A stretch of 35,305 nt of DNA from Planctomycetota bacterium. Lineage in GTDB: Bacteria > Planctomycetota > J058. Under the pieces are notes generated by a model. It ran no database searches. It saw only the letters and a list, made by a program, of their open reading frames with translations, and was not told where the DNA came from. The stretch is from positions 1 through 35,305 of the forward strand of contig JAMLIC010000079.1 in assembly GCA_023954375.1 (NCBI GenBank). Reading direction: 5' to 3'. Of the stretch, positions 22,353 through 30,856 are shown piece after piece (the first letter of the stretch is position 1; every line of letters begins with the position of its first letter). Both the position numbers and the translations under genes were made by a program.

Positions 22353-23065
22353 GGCGCCCCACCCGCCTCCAGATGGGCCGCTCGAGCGAGGCGCAGGACC
22401 TCGAAGAGCGCCGCTTCGATCCCCTCGCCCGTGCGCCGGTCGGTGGTGAACGTCGCCAGGAAGGGCAGGTCCAGCTCCGGTCGCAGCGACTCGGGCGAGA
22501 CCTCGGGGCGCGGGTCGCCGGGGAGCCACTGCAGGACCATGGGCAGCTCGTCGGGTCGCACGCCGTGGAGCCGAAGGTCCTCCTTCAGGTCCTCGGCGCT
22601 CTGGGCAGAGTCGTAGCCCCCCACGAGGGACGGGACGAAGACGATGCCGGCGGCGCCCTTCGTGACCAGGCGACGGGTCGCACGGAAGTAGACCGACCCC
22701 GCCGCGCAGAAGACGCTCACCCTGGCCTTGAAGTGGCCGACGTCGAACTGCGGGAGCTGGGCGTCGAAGGAGAGGGTCCGGTCGCCTTCGTTCGCGATGA
22801 CCATGACTTCATCCGGCCCGTGATCGCCCAGTGCGCGGTGCAGCAAGAACAGCGCCCACCAGGCCGGGCAGCGCGGCGCGTCGCAAGGAGAGACGTAGGC
22901 GACCTTGTATCGGACGACCCCCTGCGGCTCGTCGAGTCGGACCGCCGGGCGCAAACGGGAGCTTCCGTGGACGCGCCGCATCTCCTTCAGCCAGGCGACC
23001 TCGTCGTCCAGGCTCCTGGAGGCGCGGAAGCGCCGCTCGAGCTCACGCAGGCGGGCGTCACTCAC
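22349..23065 (-). CDS. MglA-like GTPase-fold protein lacking a P-loop
   Basis: This 238-residue protein matches MglA-type small GTPases along most of its length. It has GDRTLSFDAQLPQFDVGHFK, AAGSVYFRATRRLVTKGAAG, IVFVPSL, LKEDLRLHGVRPDELPMVLQ and then WLPGDPRP, where the nucleotide-specificity motif NKRDLP would stand. The P-loop region after KVAYVSP reads CDAPRCPAWW instead of GxxxxGKTTN, so nucleotide binding is probably lost. The first 30 residues (SDARLRELERRFRASRSLDD) are shared with the next gene and are not part of MglA. The start is GTG at 23065. Its stop overlaps the ATG of the WG gene. No MglB partner is nearby. A role as a non-catalytic regulator or a decaying gene is inference. 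Confidence 0.75.
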   Translation of the reverse strand: MSDARLRELERRFRASRSLDDEVAWLKEMRRVHGSSRLRPAVRLDEPQGVVRYKVAYVSPCDAPRCPAWWALFLLHRALGDHGPDEVMVIANEGDRTLSFDAQLPQFDVGHFKARVSVFCAAGSVYFRATRRLVTKGAAGIVFVPSLVGGYDSAQSAEDLKEDLRLHGVRPDELPMVLQWLPGDPRPEVSPESLRPELDLPFLATFTTDRRTGEGIEAALFEVLRLARAAHLEAGGAP

Positions 23066-23105
23066 GGTTGCCGATCCCCGCTCCCGGCACGGCCTTCACT
23101 CTGGC

Positions 23106-24737
23106 TCAGAAGAGCGTCATTTGCCCGCCCGCCACGTCTCCGGCTCGCCGGTCCGGACGGTCCGGCGGCAGGAGCGCGGCCAGGCGAGCCAGCGTGGCGG
23201 CGTCCTCCGGCCGGCGGTCCGCGCGCCAGCGGGCAACCCGAGGGGCGCGGAGGATCAGCCCGGCGCGGCGCCTCGGGGCGGGGGCGACGCCGTCGCAGCG
23301 CAGCTCGAACACGAGCGCCGGCTCGACCACGCGCACCGGGCCGAACCGCTCGACCGTGTGACGGCGAACCCAGCGATCGAGGCGGCGCAGCTCGTCCTCG
23401 GCGAGGTCCGCGCGGGCGCTGGCCACGGTCACGAGCTCGGGCGGCGGGCCCTCGTCCCACACCGCGAAGGTCAAGGCCGTGTGCAGCCGCCCCTCCTCTT
23501 GCTCGGCCGACACGAGCACGGCGTCGAGCGCGTGCGGGTCGACGCCCCACACCCACGCTTCGCCGGGCCAGGAGGCCGAGCGGCGCCGGAGCAGCAGCCC
23601 CTGCGCGCCCCGCGTCCGCGCCTCGTCGCGCGCAAGGGCGACCTCGGCCCAGGTCGCGGCGGGCACGAGCGGCGAGGGCCGCAGGCGCGCGCGGGTGTCG
23701 GCGGGCAGCGCGACGAACAGGGCCTCGAGGCGGGCGCGGCGCGCCTCGAGCGGGGCGGGGCGCAGGTCGGCGCCGTCGGCCTCGAGGAGGTCGAAGGCCA
23801 CGAGGGCCACGGGCGCCTCGGCCACGAGCGCGGAGGTCGGGCGCGCGCGGCCGAGGCGTCGCCGGAGCTGCTCGAACGGCAGCGGCCGCTCGCCCCGGAG
23901 CGCCACGAGCTCGCCCTCGAGCACGCAGTCGGGCAGGGCCGCCGCCGCCGCGCGCACCTCGGGGAGGTGGTCCGTGACGAGCTCGTCGCCGCGGGTCCAC
24001 AGCCAGGTGCGCCCGCCCCGGCGGACGAGCTGGGCGCGGACGCCGTCCCGGGCCGGCTCGACCGCCCAGCCGGCCGGCGGGCCGAGCGCCTCCACCGGGC
24101 CGGCGAGCGGGGGCGCGAGCGCGAAGGGAAACGGCCGCGCGGGGTCGTCGGCGTCGACCGGGGCGCGCAGCCGGTCGAGCAGGTCGGGCGTCGGCTCCCA
24201 CGGGCCGGCGAGGCGCCGGGCGCAGGTGACCTGGTCGAGGCCGGTGAAGCGCGCCGCGGCCTGCTCGACGAGCGCCGGCGAGAGCCCCGGGCGCAGCGTC
24301 CCCGTGAGCAGCTTGCAGAGGAGGACGAGCTCGTCCTCGCGCAGCTCGCCCCACCAGCGGGTCACCGTCTCGCGCCGGGCGTCGGCGTCATGGCCGGCCA
24401 GCGCCTCCAGCCGCGCCGCGCAGGCGGCGAGCGAGTCGCCCCCGGCAACATCGCGGTCCCGCGACGTGTCGACGAGCAGCGCGACCGCCTCGGCCACGTC
24501 GCCCGTGGCCCGGACCGCGGCCTCGAGCTGCCACGCCGGCGCCGTGGTGACCGCGAGGGCCCACTCGCCCAGCGCCCGCGGCGCGACGAGCCGCGGCGCG
24601 CGCCGGCCGGCGAGCAGGGAGAGGCCCCAGGCGGCGTCCGCGGGCGGCGCCGCGCGCAGGTAGGCCGCGATCGCCTCGACCCTGCGGACGGTCGAGCGCG
24701 CGCCGTCGAGGGCGGCGAGCAGGGCGGCGAAGCGCAT
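23106..24737 (-). CDS. ATP-dependent DNA ligase-like protein without the catalytic lysine
   Basis: This 543-residue protein has the layout of the exonuclease-associated ATP-dependent DNA ligases: an N-terminal helical domain, nucleotidyltransferase domain and OB domain. Motif I, normally KxDGxR, reads ARDGVRA with Ala229 in place of the adenylated Lys. Motif III (CVLEGELVAL) and motif IV (VAFDLLEADG) are kept. The later QGLLLRRR has Arg where the family has Lys, and motif V reads WVWGVDP instead of WKWKxDP. It is therefore probably unable to form ligase-AMP. The C-terminus GGQMTLF resembles a sliding-clamp binding motif. The ATG overlaps the exonuclease stop as TGATG. The long frame is intact, which argues against simple decay. 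Confidence 0.85.
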   Translation of the reverse strand: MRFAALLAALDGARSTVRRVEAIAAYLRAAPPADAAWGLSLLAGRRAPRLVAPRALGEWALAVTTAPAWQLEAAVRATGDVAEAVALLVDTSRDRDVAGGDSLAACAARLEALAGHDADARRETVTRWWGELREDELVLLCKLLTGTLRPGLSPALVEQAAARFTGLDQVTCARRLAGPWEPTPDLLDRLRAPVDADDPARPFPFALAPPLAGPVEALGPPAGWAVEPARDGVRAQLVRRGGRTWLWTRGDELVTDHLPEVRAAAAALPDCVLEGELVALRGERPLPFEQLRRRLGRARPTSALVAEAPVALVAFDLLEADGADLRPAPLEARRARLEALFVALPADTRARLRPSPLVPAATWAEVALARDEARTRGAQGLLLRRRSASWPGEAWVWGVDPHALDAVLVSAEQEEGRLHTALTFAVWDEGPPPELVTVASARADLAEDELRRLDRWVRRHTVERFGPVRVVEPALVFELRCDGVAPAPRRRAGLILRAPRVARWRADRRPEDAATLARLAALLPPDRPDRRAGDVAGGQMTLF

Positions 24738-25789
24738 CACGGCGGCGCCCCGGCCGCGGGCTCGAGGAAGCCGGCGTGGAAGTCGGCCTCGCCCTGGAAC
24801 TCGGTCGGCAGCGCCGCCGCGTCGAGCCCGGCCTCGCCCAGGGCGCGCACCAGCGCGTCGGTGTGGCCGTGCGTGACCAGGACGCGGCGCGCGCCCGTCT
24901 CGCGCGCGGTGCGCAGGAGCGCCGGCCAGTCGGCGTGGTCGGAGAGGACGAAGCCGCGGTCGACGCCGCGGCGGCGCCGCTCCCGCCGCAGGCGCATCCA
25001 GCCCGACGCGAGCGCCGACTCCTGCTCGCCCAGCCGCCGGAGCCAGGGGCTCCGGTGGGCCGACGGCGGCGCGAGCACGAGCTCGCCCGCGAACCGCGCG
25101 CCGCGCGGCGCGTCGCCGACGACGGCGGTCGGCGCGAGCCGCACGCCGGCCGCCCGGTAGGCCTCGACGAGCGGCGCGATCGCCCCGTGCAGCCACACGC
25201 GGCGCTCGCCCCAGGCCTCGAGGGCCGCGAGCTCGGCGAGCACCCGCTGCGCCTTGCCGAGGGCGTAGCAGAGGAGGACGGCGGCCCGGCCGCGCTCGCC
25301 GCACCCGCGCACCCAGGCGACCACCTCGCCCACGACCTCGGCGGCCGGGCGCCAGCGGTAGATCGGCAGCCCGAACGTCGCCTCGGTCACGAGCACGTCG
25401 CAGGGGACGACCTCGAACGGGGCGCAGGTGGGGTCGGGCGCGCGCTTGAAGTCGCCCGTGACGACCCACACCTCGCCCCCGCGCTCGAGCCGCACCTGCG
25501 CCGAGCCGAGCACGTGCCCCGCCGGGTGGAGGGAGAGCGTGACCCCGCCCAGGGGCACGCGCGCGCCGTAGGGGACCGCCTCGATCGCCGCGCCCGCCGG
25601 CAGGCGCCGCGCGAGCAGCGGCGCCGACGGCGCCGCGCACAGGTAGCGCGCCGCCCCCGGCCGCAGGTGGTCGGCGTGCGCGTGCGTGATCACCGCCGTG
25701 TCGACGGGCCCCCAGGGGTCGACGTGGAGCCCGGCGGCGGGGCAGGCGAGCCCCTCGGGCGTGGGCGTGAGCAGGTCGTCGTCGTCCAC
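24737..25789 (-). CDS. Ligase-associated metallo-beta-lactamase-fold DNA exonuclease
   Basis: This 350-residue protein is of the SNM1/CPSF-type nuclease family that is usually encoded beside an ATP-dependent ligase and often a DEXH helicase. The metal site is intact: HAHADH (His36, His38, Asp40, His41), HPAGHVLGSAQV, TGDFKR with the bridging Asp, and LSDHADWPALL. ATFGLP and VLVTHGH are also typical. The GTG start has TATCCT 7 nt upstream and no Shine-Dalgarno. It is the first gene of a two-gene operon with the degenerate ligase; no helicase is present. A DNA-repair role is inferred from the family. Confidence 0.9.
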   Translation of the reverse strand: MDDDDLLTPTPEGLACPAAGLHVDPWGPVDTAVITHAHADHLRPGAARYLCAAPSAPLLARRLPAGAAIEAVPYGARVPLGGVTLSLHPAGHVLGSAQVRLERGGEVWVVTGDFKRAPDPTCAPFEVVPCDVLVTEATFGLPIYRWRPAAEVVGEVVAWVRGCGERGRAAVLLCYALGKAQRVLAELAALEAWGERRVWLHGAIAPLVEAYRAAGVRLAPTAVVGDAPRGARFAGELVLAPPSAHRSPWLRRLGEQESALASGWMRLRRERRRRGVDRGFVLSDHADWPALLRTARETGARRVLVTHGHTDALVRALGEAGLDAAALPTEFQGEADFHAGFLEPAAGAPP

Positions 25790-25796
25790 CCGGGCC

Positions 25797-25802
25797 AGGA
25801 TA
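25797..25802 (-). promoter_or_regulatory. -10-like hexamer of the exonuclease gene
   Basis: TATCCT on the minus strand ends 7 nt before the GTG at 25789, again consistent with a leaderless mRNA. Confidence 0.35.
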
Positions 25803-25820
25803 CGCCCGGGCGCGAGGCCG

Positions 25821-27417
25821 TCAGCGACGAACGACGGCCGTCGCCTGGAGCAGCTCCGCCCCGGCCGTCCACACGGCCGCGACCTCGCCGGCGCCGGGCC
25901 GCTCGTAGTGGCCGTCGTCCTTGCGGCGGCACTCGAGCAGCGCGGCCAGGAGCGCCTCGTGGCGCGCCCGGGTCTCGTTCACCCCGAGCTCGATCCGGAC
26001 GCTGCGGGGGTCGAGGCCGACGGCGGCCAGCTCGCTCGGGGCCTCGAGCGCCGCCTCGAGCAGGGCGGCGCGGAGGAGCCGCGGGAGCGCGTCGGCGAGG
26101 TCGCGCGAGGAGGCGAAGACGTCGACCGCGCGGGCCTCGCCGCGGATCGACACGGCGACCGCGCGGAGGCCGCGCTCCTCCTCGAGCGCCGGGCGCAGGC
26201 GCCGCTCGAGCTCGCGGGCCTCCGGCTCGAGCCGCGCGAGCTCGCGGCGCAGGCGCTCGAACTGGAGCGTGGGGTCCGCCATGGTCTCGAGCAGGACGGC
26301 CACCGGCCCCGGCTCGCCGCCCTGGAGCATGGCCGCCCGCACGCGGCTCGGCGCGACGAGCGGGGCGCGGAGGAGCGGCTCGCGGCGGACGCGCCCCTCG
26401 ATCGCGGCCAGGGCGTCGAAGCCGGCCGACGCCACCGCGAGCTCGACGCGCCCCGCGACGCGCTGCGGGCGGGCCGCCAGGCGCACGCCGCAGGGGGCGT
26501 CGAGGAGCTCGCCGGCGAGCACCCGGTAGGTCCCGGCGCCGGTGGGCGGGCGCACGACGCAGCGCTCGGGCTCCGGCGGGGACGCCTCGCGCACCGCCGG
26601 GAGCGCCGGGGTGCGCGCCCGCCCGAGGCGGTCGCGGGCCGCAGGGTCGCGGGCGAAGAACAGGGTCACGTCGCGGTAGCGCGCGCCGTCGGAGAGCTGG
26701 AGGCGGCCGAGCAGCGCCAGGACCTCCTCGGGCGGCGGCGGCGGCGGCGGCGGCGGAGGTCGACGCGGCCGGGCCGCGGGCGGCGTCGCCCAGGGCGCCC
26801 GGCCCCGCGGCCCCCACCGGCGCGACCACCGGCGCCGGCGCGCGCGCGGGCGCCGGCGCCGCCGGGGCGGGCTCGGGGCGGGCGGCGACGGCGACGACCT
26901 CGGGCTCGGTGCTGACGGGCGCCTCCTCCTCCTCGGCGGGCAGCTCCACCGGGGGCGGCAGGAGGTGGGGCTCCTCCTCGATCCCCACCTCGGCCCCGAC
27001 GACCACCGCCCCGAAGCTGCTGGCCGCCCACGCGGCGGGGGCCGGCGCCGCGGCGGGCGCCGGCGCCACGGGGGGCGCGAGGCCGACGACGGCGCCCGCG
27101 CCGAGCACGCCGAGGAGCACGAGCCCCACGCAGGCGACGGCGAGGCGGGCCAGGGGGCGCGGGTCGTGGTCGCCGTCGGCGAGGGCGCGCAGGCGGGCCA
27201 CCTCGGCCGGCGACAGGTGCTCGAGCGCGCGGAGGGCCTCGGCGATCTGCTCGCGCGCCTCGGCGCAGCCGGGGCAGGCGCCCAGGTGGTCGTCGGCGAA
27301 GGCGCGGTCCTCGTCGGTGAGGGGGTCGGTGAGGGTGCCGGTGAGGCCGCCCGACGCATCGAGCAGGTCGGGGAGGAGCTGCCGGACCCGGGCGCAGTCG
27401 ACGGTGAGCGGGGTCAC
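25821..27417 (-). CDS. Zinc-binding anti-sigma factor with long C-terminal domain, apparent frameshift
   Basis: The protein starts at GTG 27417 with a GGGAGG Shine-Dalgarno. Residues 1-80 are a zinc anti-sigma domain with His44-x3-Cys48-x2-Cys51 (DHLGACPGC). One membrane span lies at about 90-113 (LAVACVGLVLLGVLGAGAVV), then a Pro/Ala/Glu-rich linker and an Ala run coded by eight GCC triplets (26754-26731). The frame then breaks: the sensible continuation EEVLALLGRLQLSDGARYRD, ending TAGAELLQATAVVRR, is in another frame. Removing one G from the run 26730-26732 restores a single protein of about 531 residues. The C-terminal 300 residues are not recognised; they include a charged helical stretch (RRELARLEPEARELERRL). 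It lies 81 bp after its ECF sigma factor and probably holds it at the membrane. Confidence 0.75.
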
Positions 27418-27498
27418 GCGGAGCGCCTCCCGGAGGCCGACGGAACGCCCGCGGCCCCGCCGCATCGTAGCAGCCGGCGCCGGGCGCCGCCGCCGCCT

Positions 27499-28053
27499 TC
27501 AGCCCAGGTCGGCCACGCGCTCGGCGAAGCGCTGGCGGGCGCGGTTGAGGCCCGACTTGACCGTGCCCAGGGCGAGGCCGGTGCGCTCGGCGATCTCCTC
27601 GTAGGAGCAGCCCTGGAGGTCGCGCAGGACGATGAGCACGCGGTCGCGCGGGGCGAGCTGGCCCAGCGCCCGCAGGACGACCTCGCGGCGCTCGAGCGTC
27701 TCGACCTGCGAGTCCTGGGCGGCGGCGGTCGCATCGATCACCTGCTCCTCGGAGCTGCAGAGCTGCGGCCGGCGCCGGCGCGAGCGCAGCTCGTCGCGCG
27801 CGACGTTGCGCGCGATGTGGAACAGCCACGTGGTGAACCGCGACGTCGTCCGGTAGACGCCGGCGTGCCGGTAGATCTTGAGGAACGTCTCCTGGGCCAG
27901 GTCCCGCGCCCGGTCGGCATCATGGACGATCCCCGTCAGGTACCCCACCAGCGGCGCCTGGTAGCGCTGCACCAGCTCCCCCAGGCTCGCCCCGTCCCCG
28001 CGTCCCAGCGACGCCATGAGCTCGTCGTCGGTCCGCAGCGCCTCGGTCACCAC
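27499..28053 (-). CDS. ECF-family RNA polymerase sigma factor
   Basis: This is a sigma factor of about 184 residues with region 2 (YQAPLVGYLTGIVHDADRAR, then DLAQETFLKIYRH, then FTTWLFHIARNVARDELR) and region 4 (LAPRDRVLIVLRDLQGCSYE, then EIAERTGLALGTVKSGLNRA). A short linker of Gln/Glu/Ala residues joins them. Starts are GTG at 28053 or 28050; the former lies 6 nt after a GGGGG run. The next gene downstream is a membrane anti-sigma factor, the usual arrangement. A GGAACC sequence upstream suggests that it transcribes its own gene. The regulated targets are unknown. Confidence 0.93.
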   Translation of the reverse strand: MVTEALRTDDELMASLGRGDGASLGELVQRYQAPLVGYLTGIVHDADRARDLAQETFLKIYRHAGVYRTTSRFTTWLFHIARNVARDELRSRRRRPQLCSSEEQVIDATAAAQDSQVETLERREVVLRALGQLAPRDRVLIVLRDLQGCSYEEIAERTGLALGTVKSGLNRARQRFAERVADLG

Positions 28054-28065
28054 TCTGCACCCCCT

Positions 28066-28093
28066 GACACGTCCACCTGCGCCGGCCGGTTCC
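28066..28093 (-). promoter_or_regulatory. Possible ECF-type autoregulatory promoter
   Basis: On the minus strand GGAACC (28093-28088) is followed after 16 bp by CGTGTC (28071-28066), resembling ECF -35 GGAAC and -10 CGTC-type elements. The predicted start falls only a few bases before the GTG starts. Confidence 0.3.
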
Positions 28094-28246
28094 ACGGGGC
28101 GCCTCGTTGCAAGCGGGTTGCCGCGGCCGGCGCCCGCGCGAGGAGCCGGTAGAGCAACGACTTGAGGGCGCCGCGGGCGCGCCGCCGGGTAAAGCGCAAG
28201 GTGGCCTTACAGCGGGCTGGGCGGGCGGGGCGGGCGCGAGGCGTGG

Positions 28247-28252
28247 TAAAGT
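28247..28252 (+). promoter_or_regulatory. -10-like hexamer of the RDD gene
   Basis: TAAAGT lies 9 nt before the ATG at 28262, with only a C-rich spacer and no Shine-Dalgarno. The rest of 28054-28246 is GC-rich, with GGGCGGG tandem motifs and no gene. Confidence 0.4.
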
Positions 28253-28261
28253 CGTCCCCCC

Positions 28262-30028
28262 ATGGACGCCCCGGCCGACCGCGGTCCCGCCGGGCCGAGC
28301 GACTGGGCTCGCCTCGGCCGGGGGACGATCATCCCGATCCTGCTGCTCGTGGGCCTGCTCGTGGTCCTGGCCCACGTCCACATGGACCTGGCGACCGGCT
28401 ACACGGCCCCGCGCGTGGTCGCCGACGGCAAGCGCGTCCTCGTGTTCTTCGACGAGGGGGGGCGCGAGGCCGCCTTCTACTGGCGCGCGAGCGAGGACGC
28501 CGGGCGCACCTTCGGGCGGAAGGAGCGGGTCCACGGCGTCCTCGGCGGGGCCGTCCTCCACGGCGAGCGCCTCGTCGCGCTCCTCGCCGACGACGGCCCG
28601 CGCGGGGCGCGCTGGTTCTTCTCGCTCTACGACAAGAAGACCCTCGAGCGGCGCTGGTCGGGCGTGTTCGACGACCCCGAGCTGGGCCTCGACCACCCGC
28701 GGCACCTGGCCCGCCTGGGCGACGCGGTGTACGCGATCGGGACCGACCGGCAGGGGGCGCTGCGCGCGGCGCGCCTCGGCGAATCGCGCGCCATGCTCCC
28801 GACGCCGGCGCGGCTGGCCGACGCCGCCCTGCTCAAGCCCGGCGAGCGCCCGGCGCCGCCGGCGTTCTTCACCTCGGCCGAGCTGCCGGGGCCGACGCCG
28901 CGCCTGCTCCTCTTCTGGCGCGTGCTGGCCGACCCGACGGGCTCGCGGCTGGGGCCCGGGGAGGTGCGCTGGACCACGTTCGAGGTCCGGCCGGACGGGA
29001 CGCCGGCCTTCGGCACCGTGGCCAAGCTGGCGACCGACCTGGTGGCCGGCGCGGCCGTGACGACGCCCGCGGGCGAGGTCCTGCTCCTGGGGGCGCCGAC
29101 GGAGACGCCCGACAAGCCCGCGATCCACGTGTGGCACATGCTCCAGACCGGGCCGCCGGAGGAGCGCGAGCGGATCCCCTACGCGCGGGAGGGGCTCGCC
29201 GGGGGCGCCGGCGTGGCCGCGCTCGCGGCGGCGTTCGCCGACGGCGACGAGGTCGGCGAGCGGCTGCTCGTCGTGGCGCAGATCGGCGGCTCGATCCGCT
29301 ACCGCGCCCGGGAGGGCGAGGTCTGGTCCGACTGGCAGGACGTCGCCCGGGTGCCGGCCGAGCAGCGCGCGGTGGTCTACGGGTGGGGCGCGTCGCTCCT
29401 GGCGCTCTCCGGCCTCCTCGTGTTCCAGGGGCTGCGCGCGCTGCGCCGCCCGCGGCGCCCGCCGGGCCCGCCGCGCGACCTCGGCGAGCTGTGCGCGCGG
29501 GCGCTGGCCGAGCGCGCGCAGGAGCAGGCCCCGCCGCCGCCGGCGCCGGCCTCGACCGCCGAGCCCCCGCCCACGGAGCCGCCCGAGGCGGCCCCCCTGC
29601 CCGACCGCATGCTGGCGTTCGTCGTGGACGTCGCGGTCGTGGTCGTCGTCGGCTCCGCCCTCGTGGCGGCGTTCGCGCCGGGTGTGCGCGAGCGCGCCGC
29701 GTCGGACCCCCGGGCCCAGCTCGCGCTCGGCGCCATGTTCGTGGCCGGGGTCGTGGCCTACTTCGCCTTCTTCGAGGCCCTGTTCGCGCGCACGCCCGGC
29801 AAGCGCCTCCTCGACCTCGAGGTGCAGGACCTCCAGGGCGGGCGGCCGAGCCGCTGGGCGCTCCTGTTCCGCAACCTGTTCCGGGTGGAGCTGCTCCTGC
29901 CGCCGCCCTACCTGACGATGATGCTCTCGCTCCTGATCGTGCTCGTGAGCCCGCACCGGCAGCGCCCGGGGGACCTCCTGGCGCGCACGGCCGTGCGGCG
30001 CGCGCGCCCCGCGGGCGGCGCGGCCTGA
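28262..30028 (+). CDS. RDD-family membrane protein with large extracytoplasmic domain
   Basis: This 588-residue protein has a first membrane span at about residues 22-38 (TIIPILLLVGLLVVLAH), followed by about 325 soluble residues rich in beta strands with repeated short motifs (for example ASEDAGRTFGRKERVHG) that resemble a sialidase/BNR-like propeller. A second span lies at about 370-393, then a Pro-rich cytoplasmic linker. The RDD domain begins at about 446 (LPDRMLAFVVDVAVVVVVGS), with FEALFARTPGKRLLDLEV and a final hydrophobic segment. RDD proteins have mixed roles, some as transporters; the function here is unknown. The stop overlaps the start of the MEMO-family gene. The ATG lies 9 nt after a -10-like hexamer. 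Confidence 0.85.
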   Translation: MDAPADRGPAGPSDWARLGRGTIIPILLLVGLLVVLAHVHMDLATGYTAPRVVADGKRVLVFFDEGGREAAFYWRASEDAGRTFGRKERVHGVLGGAVLHGERLVALLADDGPRGARWFFSLYDKKTLERRWSGVFDDPELGLDHPRHLARLGDAVYAIGTDRQGALRAARLGESRAMLPTPARLADAALLKPGERPAPPAFFTSAELPGPTPRLLLFWRVLADPTGSRLGPGEVRWTTFEVRPDGTPAFGTVAKLATDLVAGAAVTTPAGEVLLLGAPTETPDKPAIHVWHMLQTGPPEERERIPYAREGLAGGAGVAALAAAFADGDEVGERLLVVAQIGGSIRYRAREGEVWSDWQDVARVPAEQRAVVYGWGASLLALSGLLVFQGLRALRRPRRPPGPPRDLGELCARALAERAQEQAPPPPAPASTAEPPPTEPPEAAPLPDRMLAFVVDVAVVVVVGSALVAAFAPGVRERAASDPRAQLALGAMFVAGVVAYFAFFEALFARTPGKRLLDLEVQDLQGGRPSRWALLFRNLFRVELLLPPPYLTMMLSLLIVLVSPHRQRPGDLLARTAVRRARPAGGAA

Positions 30029-30849
30029 CCGCGCTCGCGCCCGAGCGCCCGGCCCGCTTCGCCGGGGCCTGGTACCCCGACGGGGCGGAGGCGCTCGCGG
30101 CGTGCGTCGACGCCGCGCTCGCGGCGGCCCGGGACGGCGCCCCGGCGCCTGCGCGGGCGGTCGTCGCCCCGCACGCGGGCTACCGCTACTCGCTGCCGAT
30201 CGCCGCCGCGGCCTACGCGCGCGTGGTCGTGCCCGAGGTGGTCGTCGTGCTGTGCCCGAACCACACCGTGCCGCCGCCGATCGTGTCGGCCTGGTCGGGC
30301 GGACCGTGGCGCACGCCGCTCGGCGCCGTCGCGGTGGCCGCCGACCTGCTCGAGCGCCTGCGGGCGGCCTCGCCGCTCGTCGTCGCCGAGGCGCGGGCGC
30401 ATCGCGACGAGCACGCGGTCGAGCTGCACCTGCCCCTCCTGCAGCGGCTGCGCGCCGGACGGCCGCTGCGCGTGGCGCCGGTCGTCGTGGCCGCGCCGCG
30501 GACCGAGGACCTGCTCGCGCTCGGCGACGCGCTCGCCGACGCGATCGGCGGCGACGACGTGCTCGTCGTCGCGTCGAGCGACATGAACCACCACGAGCCG
30601 GCCGACGTCACGCGCCGCAAGGACGAGCGCGCCCTGCGCCCGCTCCTGGCCCTCGACCCGGCGGGGCTCCTCGCCGCGTGCGAGGCCGAGCGGGTGAGCA
30701 TGTGCGGCGTGCGGCCGACGGCGGTCGCGCTCCAGGCCGCCCGGCGCCTCGGGGCGACGCGGGCGGAGCTCGCGCGCTACGGCCACTCGGGGGAGGTGTC
30801 GGGCGACGACCGGCGGGTGGTGGGCTACGCGGGGGTGGTCGTCCGGTAG
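30025..30849 (+). CDS. MEMO-family protein (AmmeMemoRadiSam system protein B), CTG start
   Basis: This is a 274-residue protein of the MEMO1 family, a fold related to class II extradiol dioxygenases. Metal-site residues are visible: His50 in VAPHAGYRYS, His80 in CPNHTV, HRDEHAVELHLPLLQ (126-140) and SSDMNHHEP, plus MCGVRPT. The family N-terminus (xxxPAxAGxxYP) aligns with ERPARFAGAWYPDG at residues 7-20, so translation should begin near 30025. No ATG, GTG or TTG lies there in frame; the only candidate is CTG, which overlaps the RDD stop as CTGA. In many bacteria MEMO is encoded with AmmeMemoRadiSam protein A and a radical-SAM enzyme; neither is here. The biochemical role is not established. 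Confidence 0.9.
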   Translation: MTALAPERPARFAGAWYPDGAEALAACVDAALAAARDGAPAPARAVVAPHAGYRYSLPIAAAAYARVVVPEVVVVLCPNHTVPPPIVSAWSGGPWRTPLGAVAVAADLLERLRAASPLVVAEARAHRDEHAVELHLPLLQRLRAGRPLRVAPVVVAAPRTEDLLALGDALADAIGGDDVLVVASSDMNHHEPADVTRRKDERALRPLLALDPAGLLAACEAERVSMCGVRPTAVALQAARRLGATRAELARYGHSGEVSGDDRRVVGYAGVVVR

Positions 30850-30856
30850 CCGTCGC

